Positions 1 through 10,711 of a DNA stretch of 64,000 nt are shown one piece after another (the stretch's first letter is position 1; each line of letters starts with the position of its first letter). The notes beneath the pieces are model-generated. The model was given only the letters and a program-made list of their open reading frames with translations, did not search any database and was not told the DNA's origin. The position numbers and the translations under genes were made by a program. The DNA is from Polytrichum commune. Lineage: Eukaryota; Streptophyta; Polytrichopsida; Polytrichales; Polytrichaceae. The DNA is taken from the NCBI GenBank assembly GCA_950295325.1, contig OX485809.1:15128001-15192000 (forward strand), read 5' to 3'.

Positions 1-2123
1 GCGTGTAAAATTTGGTACGGTTTGGAGTCATGGGTACAGGAATCTCCAATGAGGATGCCACTGTCGCCAACCATTAATTAAAAGGGAATTGTTAAATCGT
101 ACTTTGTTAAAACGACCACATAGATGCGTTACGTTGTCACATGATCTGTCAATAATTGGTTTCTCTATCTCATCGTACACATGAAGAGAGCGAGGTATTG
201 ATTCTATGTTAGAATTAGTAAACTTGGTCAACGTGGACGAGAAGTCAAAGCCCAATCGACACCTTACATCAAAGTTCGGGAAGTTTTTGAAGCCATAGTG
301 GCTAATTGCCGGTAGTTGCTAGGAAGGGTCGGATTTTTCCCAATTTACATCGGCAAGAGCCGGTCTTTTGTAAAATCAATCGGCCAATTGCCTATATTTT
401 CATATTTTCATTGGCCAATATCCGATTAAATGGAATTCATATCGGCACTAATTGTTTAAAAAATGTATGAAAAGTTATTAGAAATCATTTCTTAGTACAA
501 AATCTTGAATAAGTGAGAAGAAAGGCATGTTCAAAACTTTAAATTTGAAGAGTTAATATCCTTGGCAGGAATTGAACCTAGCAATGCCTTCACTGCTTGA
601 AGGCCAAGGGTCCCCCATTTCTTCATAGAAGCAATTGGATTTGGTCATGGAAAGGTTGCATAATTCTAAGGATGCACTTTAGGGTACTTCCTCAAGTGCA
701 TCATTAGATGCCCCAAACAAATAGTGCTTTGGATGCTTCCGGCTGAAATCCAATAACTCACAAGAAGAATCGGCTACATTTCCGGGACATTTTCTGGTCC
801 ATCGGCTAATTGCCAAAGGATTGAAATTACAGTCGGATTGCCATCCGATGGTTGGAAATTTGGACCGGCCATGAGGGGAAATCCATCGGTTGATAATGAA
901 CTAGCCGTCGGTTTTCCCCGAACATAGCCTTACATACGAGGTTCGGGAGATTTTTGAGCTCAACCAGCTGAAAACCGCCCCTTCACAACTCCTATCGGTC
1001 TTTTTAGGATTTGACTGGTTGCAAATTTGTTGCCATTAATTTGAATTGGCCAATATCCTATCTTTTTTTCAAGTGCCGGCTAATTTCCTCTTCATTGTAA
1101 TGACAACCGGCCAAAAACTTGGGCATTGATAAGTAAGCTGGTTTCCAATTATATCTACAAACAACATACACCATTCAACAACAACGTCCAAAGAACGTAT
1201 CAACATACAACAATAACATGTAATGATATCAACATCCAACAACAATGATCAACAATTCATTACATACAAGAACAACAACAATGATCAACAATTTATCCAT
1301 AGCAGGAGTTGAACATGAAATAACCCATCAACCGGTTGATGGCCATGGATTTACTCTTCTATCATACCTAGGTCTTAAACCTTCATATAACATGATAAAA
1401 GAGTAACCTAACATACCATACTATATACAAAAATGAAATTCATCAACTATTAGAGTCAAAATCAGCAGTATCATCTTCACCTTCAAGAGGAAAACGCCTT
1501 GAAAGGTATCTCTATGAATCTGAAAACAACCATCTAAACTTTGCAGAGTTCCTACATAAAGCTATGGCTTCCATTAGTACATTATGAAGATCACCACAAA
1601 GATCTTTTATAGACACATGCATAATACATTCTAAACGCTAGCTGTCAACAATGAAATACAACAATGAAGCAAAAGCTTCGCCTATCCACCATTCATCAAA
1701 TCGCTACAAGCCTACAACGAACACATAACCTAAACCCTAGAACCATATGATATCCGGCCCTAGATGAATCAAACCGGATGAAATCTACCTATTTCATAAT
1801 TCATCCGGGTAAAAATCCTCCTCCTCAAAATGGTTTCCGGTTGAAATCCGTTTTTTTTTAAATGATTTTAATTTTAATTTTAAATCACCGGTTTCACATC
1901 CTCACTTTCCCAATTCAACTGGACTTTTCACAAAACCAACTAGCCGCCATTACACTAAATACCGGCTCTCCCCGGACACTGCTTACATATCAATTGTGGT
2001 TGTTGTAACTAGTGCGTGGCTGATTTCAACAATCCCTTGAATAAATACTGCGAGTTTGAGCTTTGACCCACAAGAAACAGATTCTATGTGGGTGCTTGCC
2101 AATGAATGGAGAGAATTGGCAAC
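1..2123. other. Gene-free repeat-derived DNA
   Basis: I see no gene here. The stretch has many short ORFs but none with a recognisable domain or exon-like run. A weak direct repeat links about 262-300 with about 926-960: both carry a TTACAT stretch followed by a GTTCGGG-A-TTTTTGA stretch. The motif CGGCTAATTGCC and its variants recur between 300 and 850. A low-complexity run rich in CAACAA occupies about 1150-1290. These signs fit degraded transposon DNA of unknown class. Confidence 0.5.
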
Positions 2124-2126
2124 TAA

Positions 2127-2702
2127 GGAGTTGTTTACATCATGGACCATGAAGTTGTCCCAAGGCCCTGTAAAATTTGTGATTGGTTGTTGAACTCGTC
2201 CCGGGATCACTTTGGTTTGCACCAAGGAAAAAAATTGTTAGTGTGACCAAGGAGTTCGAGGTCCCCGTAAGTCATATTTTAAGGCCACATTATCCATTGA
2301 CATGGTCCAACGGGTTTTGTGGTGCGAGAGGCAAAAGAGGCGCTATGGTAGAAAAAGGCAAGGGCCCATGGCAAATAAATACTGTTATAATAAAATTTTA
2401 ACTAAAATTTTTGGGAAGAGAAGATGAAGACAAGAGAAGACGAAAGAATGGTCACACTTGATTTTTTTTTCCTTTTTCAAAACCACCATTTTTGGACATT
2501 TAAAAAAAATAGCACATTCATTTTTGGGTGCATGGTCATTCCTCTTGGTCCAAATTCGGTTTACACCTAGTGAGGGGCCCCAAGGCTTTGTAAGTTGATA
2601 TTTTAAGAAATCGGTCCATGGAAGTTGGACCATGAAGTCGGACCATAGAAAAAAGGCTATCTTCCATGGTCCGACTTCATGGTCCATGATGTAAACCGGT
2701 CC
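2127..2702. mobile_element. PIF/Harbinger-like MITE, 576 bp, TAA duplication
   Basis: Both ends carry inverted copies of a sequence of about 35 bp containing GTTTACATCATGGACCATGA. The left copy starts at 2127 and the right copy ends at 2702. TAA at 2124-2126 and TAA at 2703-2705 flank the element, matching the 3-bp TWA duplication known for PIF/Harbinger transposons. An extra partial copy of the terminus at about 2626-2645 faces the right one and forms a hairpin with 20-bp arms. No transposase is present, so the element is non-autonomous. The superfamily is inferred from duplication size only. Confidence 0.72.
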
Positions 2703-2899
2703 TAAGTTACAAATGAACTCGTTGGGTTTAAGAAATAAAGGGTTTAAATTGAAGACTTCAGGAAAATTATGGATTGATTTAGAGGAGTTTACAAAATATT
2801 ACTTGTTCAATAAAGAGAAACTGAAAGATGCCAACATGGAATATATGGTTGATATTGGAAACAATAGGATCTCGACCCGGACACTGAGTACTTGCATAA

Positions 2900-3263
2900 G
2901 GGCCACTTCACACATGAGACTGAGAGACCGTGACCATTACAAATCAAGCACTCTCATTGGTGGAAAAGGCGGAGCCGGTCCAAGTTCGCTTCACACTACG
3001 CTTGAGGGACCAACGGAGTATGTGAATGCAAGATGGATGTAAAGTCTACATGGGCTCTGTGTGTGAGGACCCACATGAATAGAAATCCATTGAAAAAACA
3101 TTTGGTTGAGGGCCCGACCACATACAACTTCATATTACACTTGAGGGTCCGTGACCACACGACATGATTTTGGAGGTGTCTTGGGACGATGGTCTTTGGA
3201 CGTTTTCTTTTGGGCTCTCACAATTTCATGGTCACGGCTCTTGACTCGTGTGTGAAGTGGCCC
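2900..3263. mobile_element. PIF/Harbinger-like MITE, 364 bp, TAA duplication
   Basis: Terminal inverted repeats beginning GGGCCACTTCACACA lie at 2900 and, inverted, end at 3263. TAA stands directly outside each end (2897-2899 and 3264-3266). The interior has no coding signal. A related, more diverged copy begins at about 56880 with the same terminus preceded by TTA. Family assignment rests on the 3-bp duplication and the GGGCC-type ends. Confidence 0.75.
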
Positions 3264-3337
3264 TAAATTAAGTAGAATCCTTGTGTGGAACAGGTGGCAG
3301 TGGGTACAGGAATCTCAATGAGTCAAAGTCAATGATG

Positions 3338-3371
3338 ATTATGATTATGATTATTATTATGATTATTATTT
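3338..3371. repeat. ATT/ATG simple repeat
   Basis: A short microsatellite of GATTAT and ATTATT units. No coding role is apparent. Confidence 0.8.
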
Positions 3372-3796
3372 AACCCCATGAACTGTTTGCTAGAAATTGA
3401 AAGGATGTCAATTGCAAAGAGTAAAAGTAAGGAATCCCAAAGGGATCTGGAGGGAGCTATGTCACAGTGCCCATGTCCACCCATTCAGAACTCCAAGTAA
3501 GCCTGGGTTGGCAACTAGTGCAAAATAATTTGTAACATATAATCCATCCATATTATCTTTGTACATTCATACCAAAGAACAATTTTACACAATTTAGAAT
3601 AGAGTGATGTAGTGCACATTGAGACCGTCCATGATACGTAATAATTTTTTGATTTGAACATGTCTATGTATTATAATACATCAATAATTTGAGGATAAAT
3701 TTGGACTTTCTCTTGGATGGGGGGGGGGGGGCTTCGTCCATAATTTAGTCTCCATCATACCTAATTATAATTTAGATAATCTATAAAATTTTGAAG

Positions 3797-3945
3797 ATAA
3801 TCTAGATTATTTTGGCTTGTAAGCCCTAACCCTAAGTCTCTTCCCGACTTCTCTCAGTGGCTTCTCTCCCGCTTCTCTTTTGAAACTCTTGAATCCAAAT
3901 AATTTGAAACATAATCTAGATTATTTGAAACATGATCTAGATTAT
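3797..3945. repeat. Cluster of three ATAATCTAGATTAT palindromes
   Basis: The 14-bp perfect palindrome ATAATCTAGATTAT occurs at 3797-3810 and 3911-3924. A one-base variant (ATGATCTAGATTAT) occurs at 3932-3945. A run of more than ten G residues lies just upstream near 3719-3731. The palindromes could be transposon subterminal repeats or protein-binding sites; the sequence alone does not decide. Confidence 0.6.
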
Positions 3946-4044
3946 GTGTATGATGATGTGTACATAATCTATGCCTTTGTGAAATTTTTGGATGACCCCC
4001 CTGTAATTAATTGTTTGAGTTGCCACCCCGGGCAAGTAAGCTTA

Positions 4045-4640
4045 CAATAATCTCCCGCTTAAGTACGCACTTTGAACTGGAGCCATTGGTGCACATTTAG
4101 TTGGTAGGTGTGAACTTTACTCGTATCGCTTTCTAGACCCTTGGATTCGATGAATCGTAACGGGAAACATATGAAACTTGAGGCAACCCGATTGACCAAA
4201 GCCCAACGATGTGAAATCAATGCAAAGTTGAGCAAGCCGAACGCGCCGAGCAAGCAGGCGTCGGGGCAAGAGTATGAAGCTAGTGAAGGCGCTGTCTGGA
4301 AAGTTTTGGACAATCAGGAGAACATACTGCAACGAAATCCAACCTATTGAGACATTTGTTGAATCTGAAAGTGCTACCGACTTCAATGGCTTTGAAGCTC
4401 TATACATCATTGTCCTCGACATTGACAACCAATTGCTTTGCTCCGATGTTCGAACGGATGCTAGACATATGTATGATGAACTGCGACAATCATTTGAGAC
4501 GTTTACCAAACTGACATTTAATGTCAAGCATAAAAAATTCGTGCATTTGCGACAAATGACATTGCATGACATGTTCAAACAATAAAATATGAACCCTAAT
4601 TTTTGTCAAAAAAATTGCGCACTTAAGCGGGAGACTACTG
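4045..4640. mobile_element. pogo-like deletion derivative, 596 bp, TA duplication
   Basis: Inverted termini CARTARTCTCCCGCTTAAGT are at 4045 and, inverted, end at 4640, each flanked by TA (4043-4044 and 4641-4642). A TA duplication is the mark of the IS630-Tc1-mariner-pogo group. The interior keeps a scrap of transposase reading frame (separate entry), which supports the idea that the element shrank from a coding pogo-type transposon. Confidence 0.72.
4141..4585 (+). pseudogene. Remnant of pogo/Tigger transposase N-terminus
   Basis: The first frame (4141-4350) contains a segment with RLTKAQRCEINAKLSK and a following EYEASEGAVWKVL segment. This has the layout of the helix-turn-helix (Psq/CENP-B type) that opens pogo and Tigger transposases. 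That frame stops at 4350. A second frame (4274-4585) continues the open stretch without a motif I recognise. No DDE catalytic region is left. I infer a frameshifted, internally deleted transposase gene inside the TA-flanked element; the HTH match is by eye. Confidence 0.5.
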
Positions 4641-4897
4641 TAATCACTTGAAGATCATGACTGCTAAACAATAATCTCATGAACACACTCAAATCCTACC
4701 ACCACATAGACTTGGGAGTCTCCCTTTTCTATTATGGGAATAGGGATTTGTTAATGTGCATGGGATGTGTAGGGAAGGATTGCCTGAGAAATTCCCCCGA
4801 CTTTGTGGGAGTTGCATCTAATGACCAGCTTCGGAGCCTTCGGTGACCATAATTAATACATGTTGCCTTATCCAAGAAAGTAAAATGATAGATGACT

Positions 4898-5592
4898 TAG
4901 GCTGCTCGCCCACTAGATTTTAGATCATAGTGGGTTGGAGGGTGTTCTTATATAGTTAAGCACAAGGTGCCATCCAATCACATTCTTGTGGTCCGTTAGA
5001 ATATGCAGGGCCGTGGACATGGGTTACTAGACTTTCATGCGTTCACTAAAAGTTCTTCAACTTACAAGTGCCGGTCACCGAAGGATTAAGACTGATTGAA
5101 GACTCAAGAGAAGCAATGTTAGTGTAGAACTCCATCCTTGGTAACCAAGAGGAGGAGGTTAGTAGGTGGGCCCGGATTTGTGAAGATGGGAGTAGCTAGT
5201 TGGCACATACAAACACTACCCCACCAGGTTCCCTCTACATTTGGGCAGGTTTGTCCTTATTCACACTAGAATGTGGTGGGCAAGTGGCCTATTCGTATGT
5301 GCCAACTAGCTACTCCCATCTTCTCAAATATGAGCCCACCTACTATCCTCCTCCTCCTCCCTATTGCCAAGGATGGAGTTCTAGACCATCATCAGTTCTC
5401 TTGAGCCTTCAACTAATCTTAATCCTTCGGTGACTGGCACTTGTAGGTTAAAGATTCTTTAGTGTGCGCATGGAAGTCTAGTGGCATGTGTCCATGACCC
5501 TCCACATTCTAGCAGACCGCAGGAATGTGATTTGGATCGACGGCTTGTGCTCAACTACATGCAAACACCTCCAACCCACTATTATCTAGAAA
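4898..5592. mobile_element. Foldback element with arms of about 285 bp
   Basis: The sequence from about 4913 to 5210 is repeated in inverse from about 5295 to 5592 with a loop of about 85 bp. Matching landmarks include AGTAGCTAGTTGGCACATAC near 5190 and its complement near 5295, and the GGTTGGAGG / CCTCCAACC pair near the ends. The right arm lacks the outermost bases of the left arm (CCGCTC/CTGCTCGCCCACTAGAT), so it is slightly truncated or diverged. The ORF at 5200-5433 spans the loop and looks like chance. Related single ends occur at about 7230 and 53960. Confidence 0.7.
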
Positions 5593-5717
5593 CTCACCCA
5601 TAGCCAACCCCAACTGCTCATGAATGTTATAATTGTAGTATGTACGGGTGGAATGGACCTGCGATTCGCGGCGTCTATGTAAGTTAAAAACTTTATGTAA
5701 ATGAAGGGATTTCAATA

Positions 5718-5735
5718 TATATATATATATATAAG
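5718..5735. repeat. (TA)n microsatellite
   Basis: A short run of alternating T and A. Confidence 0.85.
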
Positions 5736-6095
5736 CAACGACAACAACAAAAAAACACCCTTACAAGATTGAGGGCCAATTCGACTCCACTAGACTGTTT
5801 AGAAATCTTAAAGAGAACATTTACGGGTTATAATACAATTCACTGCATTTTCACCTTCCCAATGGATGTGTTTCTGTACACACCACAAATCCCTAGCCGT
5901 GGAAGTGGGAACTTGGTTACAAATTTTTGTATTGTGGAACAATAACATGCCAGGTAACATTATAGAATATAGTATCAATCAATCAATACAACGTTCAGAC
6001 TCCTGTAAGTGCATGGAAGTGGTTCTTGACCAAAAATGGGAGCATAAGAAAGTGGGTGAAGTTATGCATAGATATAATCAACAAAGGTTAGTATG

Positions 6096-6376
6096 GGATC
6101 TGTCTAAAAACCCCCATTGAGCGTGGCTCGGAGGCAAGGTTCGGGAGGGGGTGGCAGGGTTGGGATAAAACATGCCCCCTATTTTTTTAATTGGGTGGGG
6201 CCTTACATGATCTCATAGGGGGCTTCCTAGAGTAATTTGGGGCCGCATGACCCAAATTTAGCAACAAAAAAAACCAAAAAAAGTTCCCAAGGGGCCAAAA
6301 CGGGGAGGGCCAGAAAAATGAACCCCACCGAACCTGGCCTCCGAGCCACGCTCGATGGGGGTATTTAGACCCACCC
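6096..6376. mobile_element. Mutator-like MITE, 281 bp, 9-bp duplication
   Basis: Termini of about 45 bp are inverted copies of each other and share CGAGCCACGCTC (left complement GAGCGTGGCTCG) and the ACCCCCAT core. The perfect 9-bp direct repeat GTTAGTATG lies at 6087-6095 and 6377-6385. A 9-bp duplication is typical of Mutator (MULE) transposons. The interior is A- and G-rich and has no gene. A loosely similar stretch near 10640-10710 may be a decayed relative. Confidence 0.78.
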
Positions 6377-6681
6377 GTTAGTATGTAACGATTGATGAGT
6401 TTGGAGGGAAGAATTTGGAGGGAAGAATTGGAACTCCGTAACTTGAACGACTATGGGAACCTTGGATATTTGAATACATTGAATGGCATATGTAGTGGTG
6501 AAAGTGGGTTGCATATGTAGATTCATCGCACTCGTTTTACGGAAGTCGTTTACCTCGTTGTAATCCCAAATAAGGAATTATCGAAAGTGGGTACTTGTGT
6601 ACTTACATTCTAATGGTCAGTGGATCTCAATCAATGAGCTTCTATGACGGGATTGAATGACGTCAGGAGCTTACAGACTTA

Positions 6682-7215
6682 GGGCCGCTTTACACCTAGA
6701 GGCTGGGCCAATTCCCCTTGAGGCCGATTGCATGAAATTTCAGCCCCTTTTGGGTTGGAGGCCGGCCTCAACTACACATTATAATAACATTATAATGGAG
6801 GCCAATTTTTCCATATGTAAAGGTCTTAGGGTCAAGAAGTTAGGCCGATTCAATAAATCTAGCAATATCCAACGGATCTAGCATAATCTAACATAGAGCC
6901 ATTCATATTTCCACATAGTCCAATGGATATCGTTTGTTAAAAAATCATATTTTATTAATGAAAGTTTTTAAAAATAAAATGTGGCATTGGTTCCGAGGCC
7001 AAGAATTGGCCCTCCATTTGAGGTGCACCCAATTTAACGAGCTTGGGCCGTGTCATACCATACATTTTTTTATTAAAAAAAAAATACCACCAAATTGGCC
7101 CAACCTCTAGGTGTAAAGGGGTTGGGGTCGATTTCAACCTTTTGGCCAATCACAAGTGAGGATTTCAAGCCTCGTACACAACGAATTGGCCCCGCTTCTA
7201 GGTGTAAAACATCCC
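6682..7215. mobile_element. PIF/Harbinger-like MITE, 534 bp, TTA duplication
   Basis: The left end GGGCCGCTTTACACCTAGA is matched by an inverted end finishing GGTGTAAAACATCCC at 7215, with TTA outside both (6679-6681 and 7216-7218). A second inverted copy of the terminus (GGCCCAACCTCTAGGTGTAA) lies inside at about 7095-7116. The present right end may therefore belong to a second element nested or fused in tandem. There is no transposase. Confidence 0.7.
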
Positions 7216-7229
7216 TTAGGGTTAGTTTC

Positions 7230-7350
7230 CATGTAGGCCGCTCACCCACTAGATTCTAGAAGATAATGGGTTGGACATGTTCATGTGTACTTATGCGCAA
7301 GCCGGCATCCAACCACATTTTGACAGTCTGTTAGAATGTGGATCGGTACA
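7230..7350. repeat. Single-arm copy of the 4898 foldback family
   Basis: The segment starts GTAGGCCGCTCACCCACTAG and continues with the same order of blocks as the left arm at 4898: the GGGTTGGA block, then AATGTGG / TCTGTTAGAATGTGG. No opposite arm follows. I read this as a truncated relative. Confidence 0.55.
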
Positions 7351-8769
7351 GTGTACACAAGAGTCAGTTCATTGTATTGATTGGTCGATATTGTTTCAAT
7401 AATGTTGTATGGCATGTTAGTATTGTTCTGCACTACATGAATTTGTAACCAAGTACCCGGTTCCACGGCTAGGGGAGTATATTCTTTGGTATCCAATCTT
7501 GTGTGAAAATCTTGGGTACAAGACAATGCTCCGAGGTGAGGCATGAAACATGAGAACAAATGAGGGCATGTGTGTGGGGGCATGGAGCATGCGACGTGAT
7601 GGGAGATGGAGACAAGGCTTGGGACAAGCCTGAGGGCCGATTTAGATGATGGTGAAGAAGTGCATCAGTCAAGAATTTTAGGGGAATGGAGCAATATGTT
7701 TGGTTGCAAATTGGGTCCTTCACTAGCTGGGGTTTACACTACGGCTAAGACTTCTCCGGTGGAGAACTTCAAGCATGGATGACAAATTGACATGGTTGCC
7801 AACATGCCAACACTTTTTGCTAAGAAAATTCTCTGGAAGTCTAGTTTCTTGGGCAACCTCAAACCCTCGGACAAAAACCTTGGCCTATGGAGAACTCCGA
7901 CCTGGGGCATTTTGTTAATATTTTGTCCATCTTGTATGCCATACCAATTGTTGCCTCAAATAACCTTGTCTTGGGCTACAAGTCTTGATTGGTGCACTTC
8001 TTCACCATAGTCTAAACCGGCCTGAAGTCTCCAAATATATGATTCACACAATGAGTCTCAAGACAACATCTAAACTTGTCTCTTCTTGTGTTTGGCCAAT
8101 CAAGGTGACCACCTCAACTTGATCACCCCCATATTAGAAGGATCTCATTTGGTGGTCATCTACCAAGTTAAGACTTCAAACTTTGCCCAAAAACAAGAAG
8201 AGAGATAAAAAAAAAATAAAGTGCTAATCACCATTGAAGTTGACGAGGGCTCACTTGTCTCAGTCATTTTAAAGCCATCATAAATACACAGTGTAGTGTA
8301 TTTAGTGTCACGAATTCTACTGGTCTTGCAATGAAGTACCCTATGGTGAACCCCTCCGCTATAAAGTATCCTATAGTGGATTATTAACACTACATAAGTT
8401 TGTGTAGAGTGAGAATTTACCATATTTTGGCAAAAATGTGAGATAAGGTAAAGTTGTTCCAACAAATTGTGTCTACCATTTTCAAAATAATCCAATATAT
8501 TTAATTTTTAAAATTATTTAGTGCTGGACTAGCTATTAAGGTACGGTATACCAAGTTATTGCATGTTCACCTTGCCAATGGACAACTTTAAGTAGACACC
8601 ACACAATTTACCCAACCCAACAACTATGTCCAAATCTAGCCACATGCCACCTTGCCATTGATTAGCAGGAAACATTCAACATTTGAACCCATATTAGGTT
8701 TTAATGCTAATCAAGGTATCAAGACAACATGAACCACGACTCAAAATTGATTGCATGCAATGATATGAT
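7351..8769. other. Gene-free stretch
   Basis: No gene was recognised. The open frames on both strands are short and lack domain motifs or paired splice sites. The local base composition is AT-rich, like the surrounding transposon field. Confidence 0.5.
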
Positions 8770-9720
8770 AGAAAGGAAGTGAAGAAAAAAAAAAAAAAAA
8801 AGGAGGGGAGGGGGGCATGGACACATTGTCACATGCAAATGGCTTTGCAATTGGCATGACAACTACATCCAACACATTTGACATGTGTTTGCATAAGCAT
8901 AATTATAGTGAGCATCCAATACCTAGTTCATACCTATTTACAAAGCTGTTTTTTTGGACAACCTGGACCATAATTTGGGCAATGGTTGAATTCAAAATTG
9001 ACTCTGGCATGTAATAATACAATGTGAAGGAAGAAAGGTAAGACATAAGGGAGGAGGCACAAACACATTGTCACATGCAATTGATGATTATGCCATGGCA
9101 TGATAACTATGTCAAATATTGGACATGTGTTATCATAAGCATGGTTATTGGTAGCATTCAATACCTATTTCATTATTTTCTTTAGTTGTTTCAAAAAAAA
9201 ACAACAACCAGGACAAAATTTTGGTAGGGCCACATACCTACACCAAATGGGGTCATTAGTGTGACCTTTTGAATATAGGTGACTTATTGTGTTGACTTGT
9301 CACTCTAAATTAATGAGATAAATTCAATTTCGTTTGACACATGGAATTGTGTGAGCATGTCTTCTTGATTGTTTATTGTAGCACTATATTTTTATAGTAA
9401 ATTTTGACTAATGTTATAGTTACTATCATCGTAAAAATAAGTATTAAAGATTATATTTTTGAAGTTTCACGAAAATTAATGTTATCACACTAATGGCCCT
9501 ATTTAGTGTAGAGTTGGTTGTAGGTGACAATGTTGTGGGAAGGAAGGAGGGAATGAGGAAATGAGAGGGGAGGTGGCATGATACATTATCATTTGTAATT
9601 TGTGACTTTGCCATAGACATGACAAAGTTTATGTCCATAATTGGACATTTGTTGTCATAAGCATGGTCAAAGCATTCAATACCCAATATAAACATGCCTA
9701 ATTTCAAGCACTTAATAAAA
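8770..9720. repeat. Three degenerate direct repeats of about 200 bp
   Basis: Blocks near 8770-8990, 9025-9225 and 9535-9705 share an order of landmarks: a GGAAGGA/GGAGG purine run, then ACA-ATTGTCA-ATGCAA, then GGCATGA, then GGACATGTGTT-CATAAGCAT, then a CAATACC motif. The first two are adjacent and the third lies 300 bp further on. The unit is coding-poor and looks like a dispersed repeat inserted or duplicated three times. Confidence 0.65.
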
Positions 9721-9816
9721 TCCTCAATGGACATCTACATTTGAGTGGTGTGTGGTTTAGTGTGAATCTAAGAACGAACACCAAAAAGACATGTGTTTAG
9801 AAGATATTGGACTATG

Positions 9817-10238
9817 CACGGGGAGGTCACTTCATTGTCAAGTTAACACCAAGTGCGGACAAAGTTTGCTACCCCTATATTACATGCCATATATAATTTT
9901 AAAATTTATGATATTTTTTCTACATATACATAACCATTGATAGTATCTTTTGTATATATTTTTTGAAATTTTTAGTCATCTTTGTTTTTTTAGTAATTTT
10001 TTTAGTAATTTTTTTAGTTCAATTCTATGTCATTCTAGTTAGAAACGGTATGGTTTATGAAAAAAACAAATCATCAAATTTAGTTACCACTTTTAACTAT
10101 GTCATAGGTACTGTGTATATCTAGTCATGAAAAAAAATTGATAAAATTTTGACCCATTTTGGTGGTGCAACTTACCAAAAGAAGATTTTTTTTGGTCGCA
10201 CGTGGTGTTCAACTTGACAATGGAGTGACCTCCCCGTG
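9817..10238. mobile_element. hAT-like MITE copy 1, 422 bp, 8-bp duplication
   Basis: The termini are inverted copies beginning CACGGGGAGGTCACT and extending about 33 bp. The perfect 8-bp direct repeat GGACTATG flanks the element (9809-9816 and 10239-10246). An 8-bp duplication is characteristic of hAT transposons. The AT-rich interior has no transposase. A near-identical copy lies at 61823-62232 with a different duplication, so both moved independently and probably recently. Confidence 0.85.
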
Positions 10239-10711
10239 GGACTATGTGCTCAAAATTTGTTATTTATCCTAAACTCAACATGGAACATGATTGGTGTGAG
10301 GTGGTGGGGGGGGGGGGTGCATGTTGTTTGTTTGACTCCAACACTTTTTGACGTAAAAAATCATAGTAGGAATAAAAAAGCTAAAAAAAAATCCACAAAT
10401 TGTTACTGAAATCTCGTATCACATTCATGGATCGAAGAAAAATACTAAGTTTGAAGTCCAAGTTGAAAATCATGGCAAACAACAAAGACTAACCACTTAA
10501 GACATGTTTATCTTAGTTCATAATTGTTCTTATTGCTAATTCCTCGAAGGCAATTGGGACGAACATTTGGGTAGGGGCATGAATCCAAATTTGAGTGCAT
10601 GTGGCAATATGGTGGGAAGGAAGCAACTTGAGGGAGGGCCAGGGTTAGACACAACCTTTTTTAATTGGGTCCCCACCAATGTTACCAAGGTAAAGGGGGT
10701 CTAATAAAAGT
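10239..10711. other. Gene-free flank of the non-LTR insertion
   Basis: No gene was recognised. A run of more than ten G residues lies near 10305-10317. The segment at 10640-10700 resembles the interior of the Mutator-like MITE at 6096. Confidence 0.5.
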
